Made by a program: the position numbers and the translations under genes. DNA of 6,585 nucleotides from Candidatus Eiseniibacteriota bacterium. Its GTDB lineage: Bacteria > Joyebacterota > Joyebacteria > Joyebacterales > Joyebacteraceae. Location of the stretch: the NCBI GenBank assembly GCA_030609605.1, contig JAUWBY010000128.1:1-6585 (forward strand), read 5' to 3'. The notes under the pieces are model-generated. The model made no database searches, had not been told where the DNA came from, and saw only the letters and a program-made list of their open reading frames with translations. Positions 3,924 to 6,585 of this stretch are shown piece by piece; the first letter of the stretch is position 1; each line of letters begins with the position of its first letter.

Positions 3924-5151
3924 CCCGCACCTCCCCCACCTCAGCGTTCCTAAAACCCGGCCCGCTGATACCGATGGCCGCGATCGTGAACAAGAGGATC
4001 CCTGGCTCCGCATCAACAGAGACGGCCGTGAGCCCAGCCACGAGCGAGACAATGACTCCTCCAAGGGCTCCCGTTGAGAGAGCCCTGTCAAGTGGGTGAG
4101 CTGCGCGTCTGAGTGAGCCACCTATTCCTCTCAACACCAGCACCAGATACACGAGCAACGCGACTACGCCCAGTATCCCGGTCTCCACCAGGCTGTTGAT
4201 CCACACATTGTGCGCATTCACCGGGTGCTCCACGACCTGACCGTCGAAATACGTAACGCCGAGGAACGAAAAACTGCCCAGGCCGTGCCCCGTGAGAGGC
4301 CGCTCCTGGATGAAGCCGGCGCTCTGACACCACGTCTCCAGCCTCGCCTGCGTGTTTCTCGATCGTAGGTCGAGACCCTCTGCGATCCTCGAGTCGGGCT
4401 TCGCCGCTGCGAACGCCAGGATCCCGACCACGGCGACTGCTATCACCGACACCACATACCTCCGCTTCCGTATCGTGCCTCCGACAACGAAAGCAACACC
4501 GCATATCGCTCCAAGGAGGGCGCCTCGCGACTGTGTCAGCGCGAGCGCGATTCCAGTCGAGCCCACGACGAAGGCCATGATTGGCCCCGCCAGGGACGCG
4601 CGCATCTCGGCGAAGAGAACGGCTATCCCCAGAACAAGGCAGATGGCCAAGTACTCCCCCGCCGACACCGGGTTCTCTATGGAACCGAGACTGAGTCGGT
4701 AGAAGGACCCCGAATCGTAGCTGCCGTACCATAACAGCAGAGCCACGACTGCCCCTGTCAGAATCGCTCCGACGAAGAACAGACGCCGTGACGGGCGCGA
4801 GACGACCGAATCGAGAACAAGAAGGAATGGAGAGATGGTCATTGCCAGCGTAATGAGTTCGCCAGGCCTCCGCATCTCAGGCTCCGCCATGACGACCGAC
4901 AATGTGGCAGCGACGAAGTAGACCCCGAGCGCTGCGAGAACGCCGCCTGTCCCAAGTCGTGGCCTGTGACCAAGTACCAGTTTCCCGGCAAACCCAACCA
5001 CCGCGAGAGCCAGACCTGCGCTCTTTGCCGCTTCAGAGAAGGGAAGGCCGATCAGGAGCACGACGAGACCAAACGACTGGAGCGCGTCGAACACGCCTCG
5101 TGCCCGCCCGTGCACGGAAGGCACGGTCGCCCCCTGTCCCGTCGCGGTCAT
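3913..5151 (-). CDS. O-antigen ligase / Wzy-type polymerase membrane protein
   Basis: A 412-residue polytopic inner-membrane protein of the Wzy_C/WaaL superfamily, which uses undecaprenyl-linked glycans either to decorate lipid A-core (ligase) or to polymerise repeat units. About ten or more hydrophobic segments are visible, for example at 24-37, 46-60, 69-89, 99-115, 124-141, 165-181, 189-205, 211-226, 233-250, 323-340 and 360-378. Superfamily marks are TQSRGALLG (206-214, Arg209), the start of the large periplasmic loop RLETW (270-274), then RPLTGHGLGSF (284-294) and HPVNAHNVW (309-317), with His314 in the position of the essential loop histidine, followed by LVETGILG (321-328). Ligase and polymerase cannot be told apart by sequence; proximity to gmhB leans towards a ligase. 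The ATG overlaps the upstream TGA as ATGA, with GGAG eight bases ahead. Confidence 0.88.
   Translation of the reverse strand: MTATGQGATVPSVHGRARGVFDALQSFGLVVLLIGLPFSEAAKSAGLALAVVGFAGKLVLGHRPRLGTGGVLAALGVYFVAATLSVVMAEPEMRRPGELITLAMTISPFLLVLDSVVSRPSRRLFFVGAILTGAVVALLLWYGSYDSGSFYRLSLGSIENPVSAGEYLAICLVLGIAVLFAEMRASLAGPIMAFVVGSTGIALALTQSRGALLGAICGVAFVVGGTIRKRRYVVSVIAVAVVGILAFAAAKPDSRIAEGLDLRSRNTQARLETWCQSAGFIQERPLTGHGLGSFSFLGVTYFDGQVVEHPVNAHNVWINSLVETGILGVVALLVYLVLVLRGIGGSLRRAAHPLDRALSTGALGGVIVSLVAGLTAVSVDAEPGILLFTIAAIGISGPGFRNAEVGEVRDVA
3929..3934 (-). promoter_or_regulatory. Shine-Dalgarno deciding the gmhB start
   Basis: Minus-strand GGAGGT at 3934-3929, five bases before ATG (3923-3921). It lies inside the end of the ligase gene and rules against starting gmhB up to 66 codons earlier in the same open frame. 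Confidence 0.75.
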
Positions 5152-6314
5152 CGCATCTTCTCCCTAGCCTTCTCTATAAATCCGAGGGCCGCTTCAGCGC
5201 GCTTCTCCCACGTATTGTCCAACGCATACTCCACCCTTCTTCTGATCAGCTTCGGAGACGTACCCTTATCCAGGATAGAGGAAATGGCCTTCGCGAAACC
5301 GGCGGCATCACTCGCCCTGATGACGAGATCCCCATGCTCGGAAGCGGCTGGAAACGGTGTCGCAACAACCGGCTTCCCGCAGAGCAGGTACTCGAAGAGA
5401 ATGATCGGATCGCAATTCCTCGTGTGAGAACCAATCCTCAAAGGAAGGATCGCGACGTCCGCGGCCGCAACGTACCATGGGAACTCATCGTAGCGCTTCC
5501 GCCCCACACTCAGCACACCAGGCGGAGGAGCAGAACGCTCGGAGGGACCAACCATGACCAGGTTCCAGTCCGGCCGCATAGTGGCGAGGTTCGCGACCAG
5601 CTCAAAGTCGAACCACCCATACGCAGCGCCACCATACAGTATGATGGGCCCGTCAAGGCCGGCGAGCTCAGACGGTACATGCCGTGGCTTCCGAAGCGTC
5701 CTCAAGAAGGCGTCGACCGAAGCAGACGCATTCCCGACGAGTACGCGTCCATAGTGCGCACCGTCGGCTGCGTTCTGGAGTCTGTGGACGTTGCCGAATC
5801 CGGTCCGCGCCTCATAGAGCGCCTGCGAGGCCACAAAGATGATATCCGAGCGTTCCATCAGTTCCCGTTCGAGCATCCGTGTCGTATGCGGATCACGGCT
5901 GAGGCCCGCTGGCTCATCCGCGGCGTGATAGACGAGGATGGACTCCCGGAGACCTCCCGCATAGACGATGTGCTCCGGTGAGAAACACCAGACGACGGGG
6001 TTCTCGAACCCGAGCCTCTCTGCTGCCCTCGCCACGGTCGGCAGAAAACCTCGATGGAAGGTAACCCTCTTCCTCGGCAATGAGCTATCGACGACAACTA
6101 CGGGAGACAGAACCCACAGCCTCTCCTGGACCTCTCTCATTCCGCTCAACTTGCTCCATTGGCGTCGGCGTCCGAGGACGGAGAAGATGTCCAAGGGAGG
6201 CTCTACGTAGAGAACACGTCCAGTTCTGGCCAGCACTGACATAAGGTGTTGCTTGCTGGTCGGAAGCCCGGTCCAGTGGTTCGTTGAAAGACAGATGATG
6301 TCGGGAGTGCTCAT
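5148..6314 (-). CDS. Glycosyltransferase, GT-B fold (GT1/GT4-like, TuaH-type)
   Basis: A 388-residue cytoplasmic or membrane-associated enzyme expected to transfer a sugar from a nucleotide donor to the growing glycan. The N-terminal acceptor half starts IICLSTNHWTGLPTSKQHLM (6-25) and includes RVLYVEPPLD (33-42), VVWCFSPEH (107-115), LVYHAADEPAGL (127-138) and ELMERSDIIFVASQALYEAR (151-170). The C-terminal donor half begins about residue 222 with GPIILYGGAAYGWFDFELV, then RPDWNLVMVGP (247-257), the ADVAILPLR segment (285-293) and DPIILFEYLLCGKPVVATPF (302-321), where Glu308 corresponds to the donor-sugar-binding glutamate of GT-B enzymes. The sugar and linkage cannot be inferred. GGGGAG lies eight bases before the ATG. 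It is separated by 54 bases from the upstream glycosyltransferase and overlaps the next gene by four bases. Confidence 0.9.
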   Translation of the reverse strand: MSTPDIICLSTNHWTGLPTSKQHLMSVLARTGRVLYVEPPLDIFSVLGRRRQWSKLSGMREVQERLWVLSPVVVVDSSLPRKRVTFHRGFLPTVARAAERLGFENPVVWCFSPEHIVYAGGLRESILVYHAADEPAGLSRDPHTTRMLERELMERSDIIFVASQALYEARTGFGNVHRLQNAADGAHYGRVLVGNASASVDAFLRTLRKPRHVPSELAGLDGPIILYGGAAYGWFDFELVANLATMRPDWNLVMVGPSERSAPPPGVLSVGRKRYDEFPWYVAAADVAILPLRIGSHTRNCDPIILFEYLLCGKPVVATPFPAASEHGDLVIRASDAAGFAKAISSILDKGTSPKLIRRRVEYALDNTWEKRAEAALGFIEKAREKMR

Positions 6315-6368
6315 CCCTGTTGCTCCCCGGTGTCGTTCAGACGCTCACCGCTCCCCCATCGAACACCC

Positions 6369-6585
6369 TCACAAAATCCCTCCCTGTGCTCCGATTCCCA
6401 CGCGATCGAGCACGCACGTCAGCGAAGACGAGAACGCTTCCCTGGAGAGGATCTTCTCAGCCCGGCTCCGGCCCGCTGCCCCCATGCGCTTCGCTCGCTC
6501 CCGATCCGTCAGAAGCGCCACGATGCACTCAGCCAGTTCCTCCGCATCCCCCGGACGCGCTATGAGTCCCGTAGCTCCGTCTACG
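6369..6585 (-). CDS. Glycosyltransferase (GT4-type), C-terminal end only
   Basis: The last 71 residues of a gene entering from the right edge; the reading frame leaves one base before the first complete codon. The product starts DGATGLIARPGDAEELAECI, the standard C-terminal stretch of GT4 glycosyltransferases (V-x-DG-x-x-G-L-L-x-P-x-D-x-x-x-L-A), continues VALLTDRERAKRMGAAGRSR, the usual closing helix, and ends at TGA (6371-6369). Only the end of the donor-binding domain is seen, so the substrate is unknown. Same strand and short 54-base gap suggest it belongs to the same operon as the following glycosyltransferase. Confidence 0.82.
   Translation of the reverse strand, partial: VDGATGLIARPGDAEELAECIVALLTDRERAKRMGAAGRSRAEKILSREAFSSSLTCVLDRVGIGAQGGIL

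Noticed and set aside
3339..4121. Long form of the GmhB-like protein with 66 extra N-terminal residues
   Set aside because: The extra part is a low-complexity Ser/Arg stretch lying inside the ligase gene; the start at 3923 has GGAGGT and gives the family's usual length.
4902..5981. Plus-strand open frame of 359 codons across the ligase and glycosyltransferase genes
   Set aside because: It is antisense to two clear genes, very rich in Arg, Pro and Ser as expected for a GC-rich shadow frame, has no recognisable domain and spans a gene junction.
1..6585. CRISPR arrays, tRNA/rRNA genes, insertion sequences
   Set aside because: No regularly spaced direct repeats, no tRNA-like cloverleaf seen, and no transposase-like reading frame or paired terminal repeats.

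Overview
The window is a GC-rich bacterial fragment in which every supported gene lies on the minus strand, so transcription runs from high to low coordinates. The content is a lipopolysaccharide / surface-polysaccharide assembly locus: two glycosyltransferases, an O-antigen ligase/polymerase-type membrane protein, a heptose-bisphosphate phosphatase, a DUF3108 envelope protein, a deoxyhypusine-synthase-like protein, a polyprenyl-phosphate sugar-phosphate transferase, and the start of a GT-C (family 39-like) membrane glycosyltransferase. Heptose and O-antigen-ligase functions point to a diderm (Gram-negative-type) organism. Consensus Shine-Dalgarno sites, -35/-10 boxes and intrinsic terminators look like standard bacterial signals. 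I cannot name the phylum from the sequence.

Layout in transcription order: (i) 6585-6369, C-terminal end of a GT4-type glycosyltransferase; (ii) 6314-5148, second glycosyltransferase; (iii) 5151-3913, O-antigen ligase-like protein; (iv) 3923-3339, GmhB-like phosphatase; (v) 3342-2449, DUF3108 protein; (vi) 2439-1477, DHS-like protein. Genes ii to vi overlap by 4, 11 and 4 bases and then have a 9-base gap, so they are almost certainly one translationally coupled operon. A 373-base intergenic region (1476-1104) follows. It holds a strong sigma70-type promoter, a stretch with nested complementary arms, and an intrinsic-terminator hairpin, all before (vii) the sugar transferase 1103-411, which begins with TTG. 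Then come an inverted repeat/terminator (367-299), a second strong promoter (281-253) and (viii) the first 64 codons of a GT-C glycosyltransferase (192-1), which runs off the left edge.

Together the genes fit one pathway. The sugar transferase would start a glycan on undecaprenyl phosphate, the glycosyltransferases would extend glycan or core, GmhB would help supply ADP- or GDP-heptose, and the ligase-like protein would polymerise the glycan or transfer it to lipid A-core. DUF3108 and the DHS-like protein have no established role here.

The parts most worth a second look are the 1466-1104 region (candidate regulatory leader or small RNA), the DHS-like protein without the catalytic lysine region of true deoxyhypusine synthase, and the GmhB homologue with half of its zinc ligands replaced.
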